64,000 nt of DNA, from NCBI GenBank assembly GCA_964036275.1, contig OZ038440.1:682001-746000 (forward strand). Reading direction: 5' to 3'. A model generated the notes under the pieces. It did no database searches. It worked only from the letters and a program-made list of their open reading frames with translations, and was not told where the DNA came from. Origin of the DNA: Litoditis marina (taxonomy: Eukaryota > Nematoda > Chromadorea > Rhabditida > Rhabditidae). Both the position numbers and the translations under genes were made by a program. Below are positions 28,101 through 38,528 of this stretch, piece by piece (position 1 is the stretch's first letter; every line of letters begins with the position of its first letter).

Positions 28101-30562
28101 ATATCAAAACTAGCCCACTGCTTGAGATTGTGGACGGCATGCATACGCTTACCATCGTGGATAGTAATCAATGAAGAAATTAGATTAATTCAACAAAACC
28201 AACTTATTTCCTGATCTTGTCTCCCTCTTGGGTAGAATTTGGGCAAAATGCATCTTGTACACATCTCGCTTTATCAGGCTATCCGACATACAACTTATCT
28301 GAAATATTCGCAACTCGATTGTACAATTTGCTCGTACAATCTATCATGTGGAAGGCTTTGGCAGACTGAAGCGATCCTTTTTGTGTTGGTAGTTGAATGA
28401 CTAGGCTGTTTAGAAATTGCTCTCCCTACAATGTCCGTCATGCTCCACATGAATACGTATACTATAGGGTTGTTAAAAAATAAACTCGAACCTGAAAAAC
28501 TCGAAATAAACTCGAAATTTCGAGTTCTGAGTTCAACTCGAAACTCGAAAAACTCGAAAATTTCCGAACTCGAAAAACTCGAAAATTTTCAGAACTCGAA
28601 AAACTCGAAACTCGAAAAACTCGAAATATCGGAAACTCGAAAAACTCGAAACTCGAAAAACTCGAAAATTTTCAGAACTCGAAAAACTCGAAACTCGAAA
28701 AACTCGAAATATCGAAATCTCGAAAAACTCGAAATTTTCAACTCGATTAACAACCCTAGTATGCTAGAACATCCCGGCACCTCCATCTCATTCTGCGTCT
28801 CTCTCTTAGCACACTATTTTACGCAATCTTTTTTCTCGTCGGAATGTGAGGTTGAGAAAGAGCGTGATTTGGGAAAGACGCAGATTGTGATAAAATTACC
28901 GAGCTGATCATGAAGTACGGTCCATGGCGTCATGACTAACCTCGAAGAATTCGTGTTCCACCTTCATCCTTTTCTCTCTCCCTTCGAACTTTATTTCTGT
29001 TTTGTCGAGAAACTTGGCGTCAGAGTCGGACACCCCCTCATTGTGCTCGAATGGGGTGATGAAACACTTCTTCCCTGCTAGTTTGGCCTCATCAAACTGC
29101 AAGTAATATAATAGAACAGATTAGTTCATTAGCAGTTGAACACATTAGTAAACTGAAAATAACAAGTACACCGTACAGGCCGGGTTCGGAAAGCGCACAT
29201 AGGTTGGGAGAAACTACATTTACAAACAAAGTATGTAAATGCCAGAACCAACCACGAGATATCCATCTTCCAACCTTGCGAGTTGTTCTTGCACTGGCGT
29301 GCACCTGGAAGGTGGATGAACATTAGCATTGCTAAATATTTGTACTCATTAAAACATTACTAAAATTGGGCTCCCGTGACTAGTACATAAACATTTAAAT
29401 ATCCTGGCGACTTATTTTCTGCATTCAATTCTGTTCCGAGATAACAAAAACGGTAACGAAATGGCTTCAGAAAATTCGCGTTTTGCATTACAAAACTGTA
29501 TATGGAAAGTGAAAGTGCTTACTGTAGGAGTCTCAATAGGAATAGTGTAGACTATAACTGTTCATCATGATAGTCCTATATACTATAATATTAATAATAA
29601 TAATCTATCGCAGAATTTAGTTTATCATGACCTACTGTGACCTACTTGAGGGGATCCGGTTTCGAGAAATAGCTGATAATGGATGGGTCCCAGGGATCGA
29701 GATGTGGTACACGACAGATATCCAGCACATCTCCCCCGGCTGCACGGAGAGACTAAATGGGGGTATAGTTCGTTTCACCAATCGATCACTTTCTACAGTA
29801 ATCTTTCAAAAATTCAAACGCATTTATCTAATCAACAAACGGAATTTCAGATTCTCCGTTTTGTATGCTTGTAGTACCCAAAGTGAAGAACGAAGTCACA
29901 GAGTTTAATTGATGTACGCACCTACAAGGTATGATAAATTCACTTGAAAGTTTTATAATCTTACTGTAGAGGGCTATTGTTTCGTGAAACCGACTATATA
30001 CGGTGTATGTTGCTCAATCCCGCTGTGTTTGTAGTTTGATTCAGTTATCTGCCGTTCGGAATACGAAACCCATGACATGTATCGACAACAAACTACAACA
30101 TCACTCCCGAAAGTACGGGAAGTTTCTGCGTCTCTCGTGACCTCCGATCTCTACACATTTCTCACTAATGTGGTACGCCAACTTCACAAACTAAACATGC
30201 TCAACGTGACAATGTCATCTCATTCTCCGGCACTGCAGATCACCATTGCAGTGATACGGCTGTTATCAAAGCCTAACATCCGAGAGTGATGTTCGTTTCA
30301 CAGGCCACTCACGTGCATTCACAGGTTTGCCTGACTTTCATTTCAGTTGCAAGCTCTCATAAGACACTATAGTTTTCACCTGTAGATGTCGTAATTCGAG
30401 TGGAACATCACTGGTTTTCTCTCGATTCCCCATTCGATAGAGGAAAAAGAAGAGTGCGATGAGAATAAAAATTCGCGTCAGCCAAGTCAAATAAATAGAT
30501 TTTTTCCGGAAGAAATATTTGACACGAATATGCCGGAGAAGGAAAGAATCGACGCGGAACAT
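10141..30562 (-). CDS. DUF229 family membrane-anchored alkaline-phosphatase-fold protein, 20 exons, 745 aa
   Basis: Exons: 30380-30562, 29646-29752, 29253-29304, 28941-29096, 28204-28298, 27472-27562, 26926-27054, 26149-26230, 25784-25886, 25327-25575, 25025-25107, 24533-24648, 13369-13446, 12662-12742, 12137-12250, 11739-11810, 11418-11501, 10872-10999, 10484-10627, 10141-10231; all phases agree. A basic cytosolic N-terminus and one helix (about residues 23-42) suggest a type II membrane protein. DUF229 hallmarks follow in order: CRVPHLDPWDPS, IGLDSMSR (216-222, where the fold's nucleophile/metal site lies), KIGDNTYTNW, AEDRPDIGTFNYFGY, metal-ligand FSDHGHR (469-475), GRLEARLPFLSI, KLTTQFDTHASL, IPEDYCPC (574-581). 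The family is widespread in nematodes and belongs to the sulfatase/phosphatase superfamily; the substrate is unknown. Start chosen at the ATG 4 nt after TTTCTAG; the longer frame lacks an ATG. Exons 12 and 13 are separated by an 11.1-kb intron holding other elements. Confidence 0.92.
12299..12413. mobile_element. Foldback MITE family A, copy 1
   Basis: About 115 bp, nearly self-complementary: TTAAAGAAGGACCATTATGTG at the left and CATAATCGTCCTATTTTAA at the right, with TCCTTTAAACTGCAATACAT opposite an imperfect ATTGCAAGTTAAAGGA. In a DUF229 intron. See copies at 38100, 39277, 41019, 42440, 45966 and 57195. Confidence 0.8.
12902..13172. mobile_element. GGTAACC-rich foldback element E, copy 1
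   Basis: About 270-bp foldback: it opens GTAACCGGGTTTTTAGGTAA and closes with the complementary AACCCGGTTAG. GGTAACC/GGTTACC words recur about every 10-25 bp throughout. Outer ends GAATTCTATATG and TTGTAGAATTGG are also inverted. The second copy at 48821-49091 lies in the opposite orientation. No ORF. Confidence 0.85.
13255..13348. mobile_element. Short GTAGTTTGATC-end element
   Basis: Two GATCAAACTACAA words about 75 bp apart in the same orientation, with TTGGTCG / CGACCAA inverted between them. Same terminal word as a dispersed family (27699-28006, 30020-30098, 40190-40272, 41638-41702, 42398-42600, 53497-53567). Confidence 0.45.
13453..13612. mobile_element. Foldback element family C, copy 1 (GGCACCGG end)
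   Basis: It begins AGGCACCGGCATGCACGGTT and contains GGTTCCAACACCAAATACGA opposite GTGTTGGAACGGTTCATATT near the other end. Related copies at 23925-24052, 31752-31875 and 38378-38528. It abuts the acceptor of DUF229 exon 13. Confidence 0.6.
13613..14968. other. Intronic sequence of the DUF229 gene, nothing identified
   Basis: Part of the 11.1-kb intron. AT-rich; several 60-100 codon frames lack splice or start context. Just downstream of the stop at 14969 a minus-strand frame reading EVMLEILVKEPINLN ends at a GTGAGT-like donor (about 14920-14966), so an alternative exon or frameshifted continuation of the nested gene is possible. Confidence 0.4.
14995..16415. other. Intronic sequence between nested-gene exons
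   Basis: Apart from the exon at 15819-15910, nothing recognisable. It includes TGGAAACGTTAAGCAGCGTTCC-like short inverted pieces near 15150-15180 and AT-rich stretches. Confidence 0.35.
16624..17181. repeat. Left LTR
   Basis: 558 bp, from TGTTCGGAACTGGGTGTAG to a terminal perfect hairpin TTTCGCActcTGCGAAA (17165-17181). Contains a TATA-like CTTTATATCGC (about 16813-16823) and a GAGAGAGAGAGAG run. A related hairpin TCGCAgtcTGCGA lies 48 bp before the end. Confidence 0.9.
17182..20893. other. Internal region of LTR element, non-coding, with diverged internal modules
   Basis: Rich in ACG/CGT words and without coding frames. Diverged duplicated modules are visible: ATCATGAACACGACTA (about 17948), GTCATGAAAACGACTA (about 18081) and ATCATGAAAACGACTA (about 18549), the last two each followed 90-130 bp later by TTCAACACGTCTTG/TTCAATACGTCTTG, then GAACGARATAATCTTTTG. 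A second pair shares GTACRCGAATAA and AATACGGTRACGA (about 19858 and 20036). This looks like repeated sequence modules rather than eroded genes. Confidence 0.6.
20894..21451. repeat. Right LTR
   Basis: Identical to the left LTR over 558 bp and followed directly by CAAAT. Confidence 0.9.
21618..21822. repeat. Local tandem repeat, GCACCTTCACTATTACAAAA units
   Basis: Three copies of GCACCTTCACTATTACAAAA followed by CTCAAAGTTTGGAACTCATA, with ATGAATGAATGATACATTA spacers. It runs into a partial family B element. Confidence 0.8.
21823..21890. mobile_element. Partial family B element
   Basis: TTTGACGGATTACTGTAAAAG then ACCGATTGGTAAAACATAGTA match the right end of the intact family B copies at 41391 and 47152. 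Confidence 0.55.
22589..23628. other. Intronic sequence, nothing firm
   Basis: A possible further exon of the nested gene starts after a minus-strand TTTACCAG at 22841-22842 (reading IHQIVQFSVERGR), but its donor is unclear. The rest is AT-rich with no recognised feature. Confidence 0.3.
23629..23806 (+). mobile_element. tRNA-derived SINE-like element, copy 1
   Basis: It shares GTCGTCGCCAACGGAAAGGCG and downstream sequence with 54480-54660. It contains a pol III A-box-like TAGCGCATTGG (23732-23742) and a perfect B box GGTTCGATTCC (23774-23784) at tRNA-like spacing. A C16 run follows. Confidence 0.7.
23808..23823. repeat. Homopolymer C16
   Basis: Uninterrupted run of 16 C, directly after the SINE-like copy. 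Potential G-quadruplex on the minus strand. Confidence 0.95.
23925..24052. mobile_element. Foldback element family C, copy 2
   Basis: AACTGTTCCAACACC and AACCGTTCCAGCACCAAAT at the left oppose ATTTGGTGTTGGAACTATT at the right, ending in CCCGTGCCTGAG. Confidence 0.55.
24736..24843. mobile_element. Short CACGTGA-end foldback element G, copy 1
   Basis: GGATAGTCACGTGAAGTAAG on the left and GTTTCACGTGATTGTGCAAT on the right, with GTTCTGCTGTGTTTAACATG inside. The same core occurs at 38868-38976. Confidence 0.6.
27699..28006. mobile_element. GTAGTTTGATC-end element with nested family B copy
   Basis: TGTGTTTGTAGTTTGATCAC on the left and GATCAAACTACAAGTCAG on the right are inverted; the family B element 27731-27965 lies inside. 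In a DUF229 intron. Confidence 0.5.
27731..27965. mobile_element. Family B foldback element, copy 1
   Basis: Terminal inverted repeats TATAGTCTGTTTCACCAATC and (reverse) TATAGTTCGTTCCACCCACT, followed inward by TTCTACAGTAATC on each side. 235 bp, no ORF. Confidence 0.7.
28465..28758. mobile_element. CTCGAA-repeat element F, copy 1
   Basis: TIR TAGGGTTGTTAA / TTAACAACCCTA enclose about 270 bp made almost wholly of CTCGAAAAA and CTCGAAA units. Second copy at 43776-43916. The long frame across it (about 158 codons) only reads the repeat. Confidence 0.8.
29764..29998. mobile_element. Family B foldback element, copy 2
   Basis: TATAGTTCGTTTCACCAATC at the left and TTTCGTGAAACCGACTATA at the right, with TCTACAGTAATC/TTACTGTAGA inside. 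235 bp; its left end starts about 11 bp from the 5' edge of DUF229 exon 2. Confidence 0.65.
30020..30098. mobile_element. Short GTAGTTTGATC-end element
   Basis: CGCTGTGTTTGTAGTTTGAT followed about 60 bp later by ACAACAAACTACAACATC (inverted). Confidence 0.45.
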
Positions 30563-31495
30563 TGAGCTAGAAACCACAAAACATAAACAAAATTCAATAA
30601 AAACACTCTTCAACTAACAATTACAAAATACAAACGCTGGTAGGAGTATACAACATAAATTTCACGAATACAACTTTTGTATTACATTACACGAACAACA
30701 CTACTATCTAACCAAGTCCACCTCACTATCTAACCAAGTTGAGAGAACACCATGTGATACAATTGTGTCAAATACATGAATGCGTTGAATAAATATTCTG
30801 AATTCTAACCAACAACATATAAATCAAAACAATTTACAATCAACACGGCTGAAACGTGTGATTTCTTGCCGCGTCCCTTACGTGTTATGCGTTTCTTTCG
30901 TGATTATGTTGACATGTAAAACATGTTAACATTTACTTGTTTCAAACAGGGAATTTCAGCACAATTCCAGAGTCAAACCCACTTATACATATGTTTTGTA
31001 CGGTAATGTAGTAATGAATAATGGATACATGTGTAGAGAATAACGTGAATGTGTTGTATTGAGTACACTTGCGATAGTTTGTTTGCACGCGCTTATGTGG
31101 TCATTACAGTAATGGACTCCAGTAAAGTCTTTGACCAAAAATTAAAGAATATATATCCTCCTCATTAATAGATGTAGGAAAAAATTAAAAACATTCTAAA
31201 CTCGTAGTTTGTGCTCCTTAGAAAGTACTGTAGGCATGAATGAATCGATACAACAGAAACAGAGTATACTAGTTTGGAATTTGTTTCTGTGTATCGGATA
31301 CATACCATTTTATGTACAGCAGAGAGAGATACTCGTAAATGATGGCTTATTTGTGGAAACATCGAAAAATAAAAAGTCATGTTATAAACAAATTGTTGGC
31401 CAATGAAGTGATTAATGACAGTATAATTGCCACTTTCCTTGTTTACGTGGTATTTAATGAAGGTGATTTATTTGAATTCACAATATTGTTCTAAA
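30563..31495. other. Upstream region of the DUF229 gene
   Basis: A TTTCTAG acceptor at 30567-30568 lies 4 nt before the ATG and is a candidate SL or leader-intron site. TATTCTGAATTC and other AT-rich words follow but no promoter element is clear. No gene seen. Confidence 0.4.
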
Positions 31496-31582
31496 AGAGA
31501 GAGAGAGAGGAAAATAGATAGATAGAGAGAGAGGAAAATAGATAGAGAGAGAGAGAGAGAGAGAGAGGGAGCGAGAGAGCGA
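31494..31582. repeat. (GA)n / GATA microsatellite
   Basis: GAGAGAGAGAGAG interrupted by GGAAAATAGATAGATAGAGA. Confidence 0.9.
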
Positions 31583-31751
31583 GATAAAACATGACCAATA
31601 GGTATCGGCAGAACTTACATGAGTTCTGCCTGTTTTCCACCTCTCACGTGACTTCAACAATACGTGAATCAATCTCAATTCGAGCGATCAAACTACAAAC
31701 ACGTCAAAATAAAACACATTTGATCATGAAATGTTTTACTCTTCCTCTCAG

Positions 31752-31875
31752 GCACCGGCGTGAACCGGCCCAACTCCACATCGTCTAAAAACGACTGGCC
31801 CAACACCTTATTGATTAAACTGTGGAGTTGGGCCGGTTCAGATTCCAGAGCTGTGGAGTTGGGACGGTTCGCGTA
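31752..31875. mobile_element. Foldback element family C, copy 3
   Basis: GGCACCGGCGTGAACCGGCC on the left; GTGGAGTTGGGCCGGTTCAG and GTGGAGTTGGGACGGTTCGC on the right; CGACTGGCCCAACACC inside. Confidence 0.7.
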
Positions 31876-33100
31876 CGTTGTGGCAACCCTATCGATTGCC
31901 TAAAAAGCCAACGACGTCATATTTGCCAACTTACAAGAAATGATGTTCTGAACATCGTCTTTATTTTGTTGTAAAAACCTGCATTAAACAATATTTGCCG
32001 CTGTTTTTTTTCGTAATCAGTAACCTCTAATCATCTCAAATCTATTCACGTCGCATTTTTCGTTATGATAGTACAAACATGTTCAAAACGTGAGTGTTCA
32101 CGTTTTCAAAAAAAACACAGAAATTATAAGGTTTGAAGCAGTTTTTCAAATCTGTAGAAACGCAGTTCTATTTTCTATGAATGCCCACGCTTCTCTAGGT
32201 TTCATGTTTTGAGATCGTTTCTAGTGTTCGAACCATAGAAAAAAGTCCAGCGTAACATTTTGAGTTTTTGTTTCGGAGAACATCAAGTTCCGAATATGTG
32301 GAGTTTTTGAATGTCTCATTCGTGAAGAAAGTGTTTAATGTGAGTAACACGTTGATTTGAGTTTCTTGTTTGACTTGGAATCTCACGTTTTTTGACGTCG
32401 CCGTATCTTCGTTGAGTGTGCTTTCAATGTTGCGCGAAATGATATTTTTCTGTGCCCCTTCTGTTCACGCGCAATGAGCCTAATTCTCGTGTTGCGTACA
32501 AACGCAGGCGGAAATTTGTCCGTTGACCGTGTTACCGTCTCGATCACTGTACGTTTCGCTTACCTGCGACCTACGGCATAACCGAGTTATGACGGAGCTG
32601 AGGCAGCTCTGTACGGTATCAGGAGAATTTCTCCTGTTCAAGAAATGATCAAAAGAAAACGGAGAATTCATCGAATCCGTTGAATGTTACGTTTCCAGTT
32701 AGACGCGCAATTAACTTTTCCATTCTTCCAAATCTGAGAGTATTCCAGAGATTCTCATGCAGACAGACATCAATCTGACGCCGGATAGACAACAAACTCT
32801 TTTTCAGTTTGCAGAGAAGTCTGTTTAGCGTTTACTGCGGGGACTTTGTGCGAATGACACAGAAACGTGTTCCAGGATTATATCTTCTCAAAATGCTCTC
32901 TAGCGACGGTGACACGTGTGGAACAACACGGATTCGTCGTAAGAAGACAGCGTGTGAAGAAGTATATTTACTTCAGCGCATGAACAGACATTATATGTTG
33001 GAAAATTAAGAGACCTGGGTAAACGGAAGTCAGAACATGTCGGAGATAGAAGGTATAGAAGTGAATGGAGATAGAATAGAGAATACTTTCTAAAAGCTTA
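31876..33100. other. Intergenic, no gene seen
   Basis: AT-rich, frames of about 60 codons only. The CACGTTTT / AAAACGTGAG words around 32086-32106 form a short inverted repeat. No recognised element. Confidence 0.35.
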
Positions 33101-36100
33101 TGGTGTGTTCAGTACAAATGACATGACGTAACAAGCACATTATGAATGTGACGCGGTAACACAACATTAGGGCTCCAACACCCCCTACCACTCTCCTGAG
33201 ATGAGGGTCAGGTGGTTCACGTCAGAGTGTCGATCTAAGACAAATCAGTTATGTCTTCGGGAACTTTGGCATATGCGGAGGATTGAAGCAGCAAACGCGA
33301 AACAGAAGCGAAAAATAGAATATGATCTGTTCTTTGTTTAGCGGCTAAGCAATGGCGAGCGTATGCTAGGTTGATTAGACGTCTTTATGTTCGACCATAC
33401 AGAAGGATTCCGTGAATGGCGGGTTAGAAACATAGTTATACGCGAGCTGAAGACTATCTTTGGGTATCCACGCCGGTATTCATGAGCGTATGAGATACTT
33501 TTCGCTTTGAAATCCTTGAATTTGGAACCATTTCGTAGGTTGATATGTTGTTCCATCTTCTAATTTGGATGAGTCGGCTGCGTTCCGGTCTGCCTCAGCG
33601 AGAAGTGATGCTGACGTGGTTAAAATTTAAGAACTATAAAGTTCTGCTAGAAATAGTTTGCCGGGATATGAAAAAAAAAACATTCGCAATGCTCTCAAGG
33701 ACCTCGAGCTCGTGTAGAGCACGCTTGGAGGTGTCTTCGAAATGTTCGGCCTAATTATCTGACTCTAAATGAAGAGCGGTGATCGGTGTGCTGAATTCGT
33801 GCTTCCGTGCCAGTAGTCTCATAACTTGGTTGCTGTAAACTAAATATCTTGCCCGGAACGAGAGTATGAGGGAAGGAAAATGAGCAAACAGAGGTTTTGG
33901 TTGAACGAGTTTGGCAGTAGTTGTAGAAAATGACAACTTGATGACTTTTGGTTACTTGGAGAAGGCGACTTTTGAACAAGTGTAGAATGATCGGGATAAC
34001 GCATCAAGATGCAATAAATACAGTCATGGTAAATTGTAGGTGTGAGGAAGGCGTTGTTGACGTATGCTGAGTCATGATCCAGATTTTATCTGTGTAAAGA
34101 CAGTTTGTCGGCGGTGACTGATAGAATCTCCAAAGTTCTAGAGGTAAAAATGGCAGCGTTTTTTCCAATCTGGGCGATTATCATGTAATCTCCCGGTTCC
34201 GTTTGTGATGAGATAATGGGGGTGGCGGAGAGCGTCGATTTGTTTGATAGTTGTGGACTTTGTATACTCTGTCGTGAAGTTCAAACAGCATCACACATCA
34301 GCGTTGTGGATGGTTTGCTATGTAGAATGGCTTTTTTCTTCTTTGCAAAGTTTGCGAGGTGCGGCTTGTGGTCGCTGAGATTGTTTATTATGTCACACTG
34401 ATACAAATGACGATTGTTATTTAGCGAGTACCTCTCTTCTAAGCTGCTTTTAACATTTCATCCTGAAGCATCTCCATCAGCTCACAACGCTTGCGAGTAC
34501 GACCATCCAAGTCAAAAGCAACGGTACTCTTGGTTCACTAGGTATTGCGAACTCGTTCCCAATCCCAGGGAGCTACGGAATGGCCTCAATCGAACCAGAC
34601 TTCAATCTTGTTGGAGCTCCAGTAGACGGTAAAGCACAGGAGTCCGGTCCACACCCCGGTAAGGAAGATCAGCGGATAACCTCATAGGCATCGCAGAGAC
34701 GACGCAGCAGAAAAATGAATGAGAAATCTCCCTTGAGCGGCTCCACTCCAGTCTTGACGTGTTTCGCGTCCCTCGATCAGTTATGGGCGTACGAGAAGAA
34801 ACCCTGTTCGGTTGCGGCGTTCTGCAGTTGAATTCTGGCGGCAGCGGGCCCGAGGTAGACGAGAGACGAACCAAGAGGCACACGGGCTGATCGGAGAGCG
34901 ACAATAATGATAATAATATATCAACCCGGTATTTGACAGACAATTTCAATGGCTAATGACCATCGGAGATGTTGATTCAAAGAAAAGATAAACATGTACA
35001 TGAAGGACAAAGACTGATTCAGGATGTGTGCAGGCCCGTAGCTGTCTAGGATGGGCTAGGCGGGGGTGGCGAGTGTTGGCGAGACTCTCATGGGACCGGA
35101 CAGCTGGAGCAGGCTGGAGGTGGATTTGTGGTAGATGCGATCTAGGCCCTGACTAGACCTAGGCTGGCTGCAAAAGGTGCAGACTACTAACCTTCCCGTA
35201 TAGGCTACGAGGGCAAAGCACAAAAGAGACATAACTTGAGAGAAGTAGCAAACCGCTCCCGCCCGCTGATCAAAGGAGATTGAGATGTGTGAAGCGCCTG
35301 CCTAAATACGGCGATTAAACTTTTAAACAAGAAATAAGAGAGCGAGGGTTTGACCGTAGTTTTCTAGACATCCGTGAAAGACCAGCTTGTGAGAAGACTA
35401 TTTTTGTGTTCATCCCTACTTTGAAGCGATGCGAGACTACGGAATCGACCCGGTAGTCAGAAGCATCAACCACGAAGTGATGAAGTTTTGATTGGGATCG
35501 TAGTGTGTAATCTAGTTCAAGAACTGCTCAGGCTTCCGAGGACAGCTTGGCATTCGGTTACCTAGTTGAAGGGTGTTTTCCTCGAGTAGAGCGTTCAGTG
35601 GTGCATGTAGTTGGCGCATTTTATGCAGTCGTTTATGAGTTTTGGAAACAAGCAAAACTCTGCAAGGAATAACACAGTCATGTTGGGAGCAGGGTGGCAC
35701 TCATGAGATGATGTTGTTGCCGAGGAAGGTGACCGAAGTTGAAAATCCTCTTGGATAGTGCGTCCAGATCACTTGTATTTTTGTGATGGTGCGGCCAGTG
35801 ACGACAACGCCATTGTTGTGAACTGCCACCTCAAAAAGTCCAGGAATCATAGAGATTTAATGATTTGCTGAAAGACGCCAGGAGCGTATATTACTCCAAA
35901 GGGCATATAAGCCTAACGAAACAGTCGCCTTGGTGAATGTATCACACGCGGTGAGCAGTGGGTGCAGGCACAGCATCAGCAAGTCGTTGAGTGCAGTAGA
36001 GAAACGGCACAGAGTCGAGTGGATCCGTTTGACTCCCGAGGATTAGTTCCCGTTGAGGTCCTGACTTACAACTGACTTCTGCTTACTTGTTCACGCTATC

Positions 36101-37200
36101 CTCATCGGTACCATCATATTCGTTCCAACATAATATACCTTTTCCAACATTGGTACGTTGCGCGGAATCACGGGCAGGGCTGCGCAGATCCGTTTTCGAT
36201 CACAAAGTTGTGGAGTTCCAAGAGTGGTTTATGCCCCTTCTTGAATAATTCCTGATAGGATTCTTGTAATTTTGATAGACTTATTCAGAAGAGAGAATCT
36301 CTATTGTTGTACAAACCGTCATTCAGTGTGCGACCAGTGATAAACAAAAAGATTCGAAAGAGTTTAATCTTCTGAGAAGAGGTGATATTAGGGCCGATGT
36401 TCCAATGTGGGTAATTCAGAAATGGAAATGGATCTTGCGATTAAGTTATCTTGTTGATTTATGGTACAGAACAACACAATTCACTGGAATACAAAGTCCT
36501 TGCCAGCCCGACCGCCCAACCGAACACGTACAAATCGAACCTCTTCGCTCCAACCTACCTACGAACTGCTAGCTGGTCTAGTGAATGTTCGAACTAAATC
36601 GCAAAACGATTTACTCTGAATTAACGCATCTGAAGTTCTTCGCCGCGGCTTTCTTCGATTCCAACACCATGAAACGTTTCTTATGATGTGCTGTTTTGTG
36701 GCAAAGTTTGAACCTTTTCCTGAAAAACCGGGCAGTTCGAGTTTTGAGCGATCGGTCTGGGTCTCCAGTGATGGGCGCGGTTTGATTCAGAGAGAATATC
36801 CGGTGCGTGTGTTTGCACACAAAAAAAGCAACGTAAGAGCAAATGGGAAAAGCCTGCACGAGTCATGGCAAAGTTATATCTGTGAGCCTGCAAGTAGTAC
36901 CACCGTATGAAAGGAAACGACGGACGTCTCTGGGGTATCAAACAAGGTGACGGTTCATAGATGTTTGTTTGAGACCGCTGTGAGTGCCCAGGTTCCGGTG
37001 GCGTAGGTAAGTGTTCGGAGGTGTGAGATGAAGAGGGAGCATTTCAAGTTGAAATCAGTGAACGAGGAGATGACCGACATGATGCTCGTTGATGAAGGAG
37101 CTAGCTTCGTCTGATGGTGATCTTCCGATCGTGTAGCCGGATGCAAGTGAAAGTTTTGGACGGGCACCATTCGTTTGGATACTGGTGATAGAGCCCTTGC
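33100..37200 (-). pseudogene. Decayed Ty3/gypsy-type pol remnant
   Basis: Read on the minus strand, fragments in changing frames follow gypsy pol order: pre-RT ELFKKGHK-like segment (36232-36256), RT PFGVIYAPGVFQQI (about 35860-35908), FLGNN-type motif (about 35715-35725), RNase H DASDYR (about 35452-35469), SHRF (about 35425), DHKPHL (about 34354-34382), then a H2C2-like integrase zinc-finger region (about 33870-33930). Frame shifts and stops break every domain. The position of the catalytic Y-x-DD reads HNNG, so it is inactive. About 900 bp between the two RNase H pieces (34410-35330) is foreign sequence. Region 36700-37200 may hold protease/gag remnants. LTRs were not found. Confidence 0.6.
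34410..35330. mobile_element. Probable insertion inside the gypsy remnant
   Basis: Separates RNase H segments that should be about 180 nt apart. GC-richer than its surroundings, with a 115-codon minus-strand frame (34602-34949) that resembles nothing known to me. Ends not defined. Confidence 0.35.
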
Positions 37201-38099
37201 TATTCCATGTACAGCTTCAATCAAGTAAAAATCCTCCGTATATTCTGTGTTCCTGACTGGTCTCGATGACTCTCATAACAGTCTGGATACTGTATCCATT
37301 GAACAGGAGTCGAGACAGAATCCTGTCTGGTTGAGAGGTTGTTCGGAATCTGAAGATTTTTTTCTATGCGGACCAGGTTAATTTTAGAATTTATTCTGTT
37401 TCCGTCGTCAATATAGAGTTGAGAGGTATGAACACGGAAGATATTCAGGGGCTGATTCTCTGAAGGTCCCATTTCATTGTCCCAATGTCGCGTTTTCATG
37501 CGTGGCACTGACTATTCTAGAGCACGTTAGGGTCTGTACATTAGGTGGATAGTGCAAGACAGTAGTGTGAGATTATTGAAAAAATTTAAAAAGTTAGGGT
37601 TTATGATAATTTACTATTTATATAATGAACGCTTAACTTAAAATAGGTGAGAATCTTAAATACTGTCATTTGATGCAGTTAGTTATATTCAAAAACAAGT
37701 GCAGTTCGTTTCGGCTCTGACTCTCTACGAAACTACACTGGCTAGCGGTCGAGAGATTGTGATGTAGCGCCTGACAACTGAGTGTAGGAGACGTAGATAA
37801 TGAATGCGCAGAGCGCAGACACTGATCTGTCTACTTTTCGAAAATGCAATCGACAAAACACGAATGTATACACTATCGAGCCGAGATTGTTTCAAACTCT
37901 GAAAACACACCGGACATCCATGATTATTGAGAGAACAAAACTAAAAAAAATCGAGTCGATCAAACAGAAACGAGTTCGAAAACACGTCCTCTGAACGTAA
38001 CAGAGGGACTGAATAAGAGAATTTTCGTGCCGGTAATATCGCGCTCACGAATGGAAACAAGCAAACAAGTTTTTATTCGAAACTCGAAGCTGAAAATTA
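37201..38099. other. Intergenic, no gene seen
   Basis: No recognised coding or RNA feature; may include further eroded retroelement sequence. Confidence 0.3.
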
Positions 38100-38222
38100 C
38101 TTAAAGCAGGACGATTATGTGGACCGATCCCGTATCAACGGTCCTTTAAACCGCAATTTGAAAAGGTATTGCAGTTTAAAAGACACAAGAGTTGTGATTG
38201 GACCACATAATCGTGCTTCTTT
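38100..38222. mobile_element. Foldback MITE family A, copy 2
   Basis: TTAAAGCAGGACGATTATGT on the left, ACCACATAATCGTGCTTCTT on the right; inner GGTCCTTTAAACCGCAAT opposite ATTGCAGTTTAAAAGAC. Confidence 0.85.
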
Positions 38223-38377
38223 AGGGAATATAAGAGTAAAAAAATTACTCAAGGAAATGAAAGAGTGAAAATTGGGTACGAAGTAAAGTTTGGTTTTTAT
38301 TATTGGTTTATGTTTTGTTCCCGAGTTCAAAAATCATTATTGATTTTTTTGTATGCCAACCTACCCCGCGAAAAATG

Positions 38378-38528
38378 AACCGGCCCAACTCCAAATGCGA
38401 ACCGGCCCGATTCTAGAGCGCCTAAAACGACTGGCCCAACTCCTCAAAATAAACGAGTGCTGGACTAGTCACTGACTGGAGTTGGGACGGTTCGCATTTG
38501 GAGTTGGGCCGGTTCACGCCGGTGCCTA
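38378..38528. mobile_element. Foldback element family C, copy 4
   Basis: ATGAACCGGCCCAACTCCAA and GCGAACCGGCCC on the left; ATTTGGAGTTGGGCCGGTTC then ACGCCGGTGCCT on the right. Confidence 0.75.

Noticed and set aside
28431..28907. 158-codon plus-strand frame rich in EKLE/NSK
   Set aside because: Pure translation of the CTCGAA repeat element.
30338..30613. Longer N-terminus of the DUF229 protein from 30613
   Set aside because: The codon there is TTG; the first ATG is at 30562, directly after a TTTCTAG acceptor.
31478..31678. Frame with SLSLSLSLS run
   Set aside because: Translation of the GA microsatellite; the same applies to 39079-39351.
34602..34949. 115-codon minus-strand frame
   Set aside because: Arg/Ser/Pro-rich, no family resemblance, lies in the insert inside a dead retroelement.
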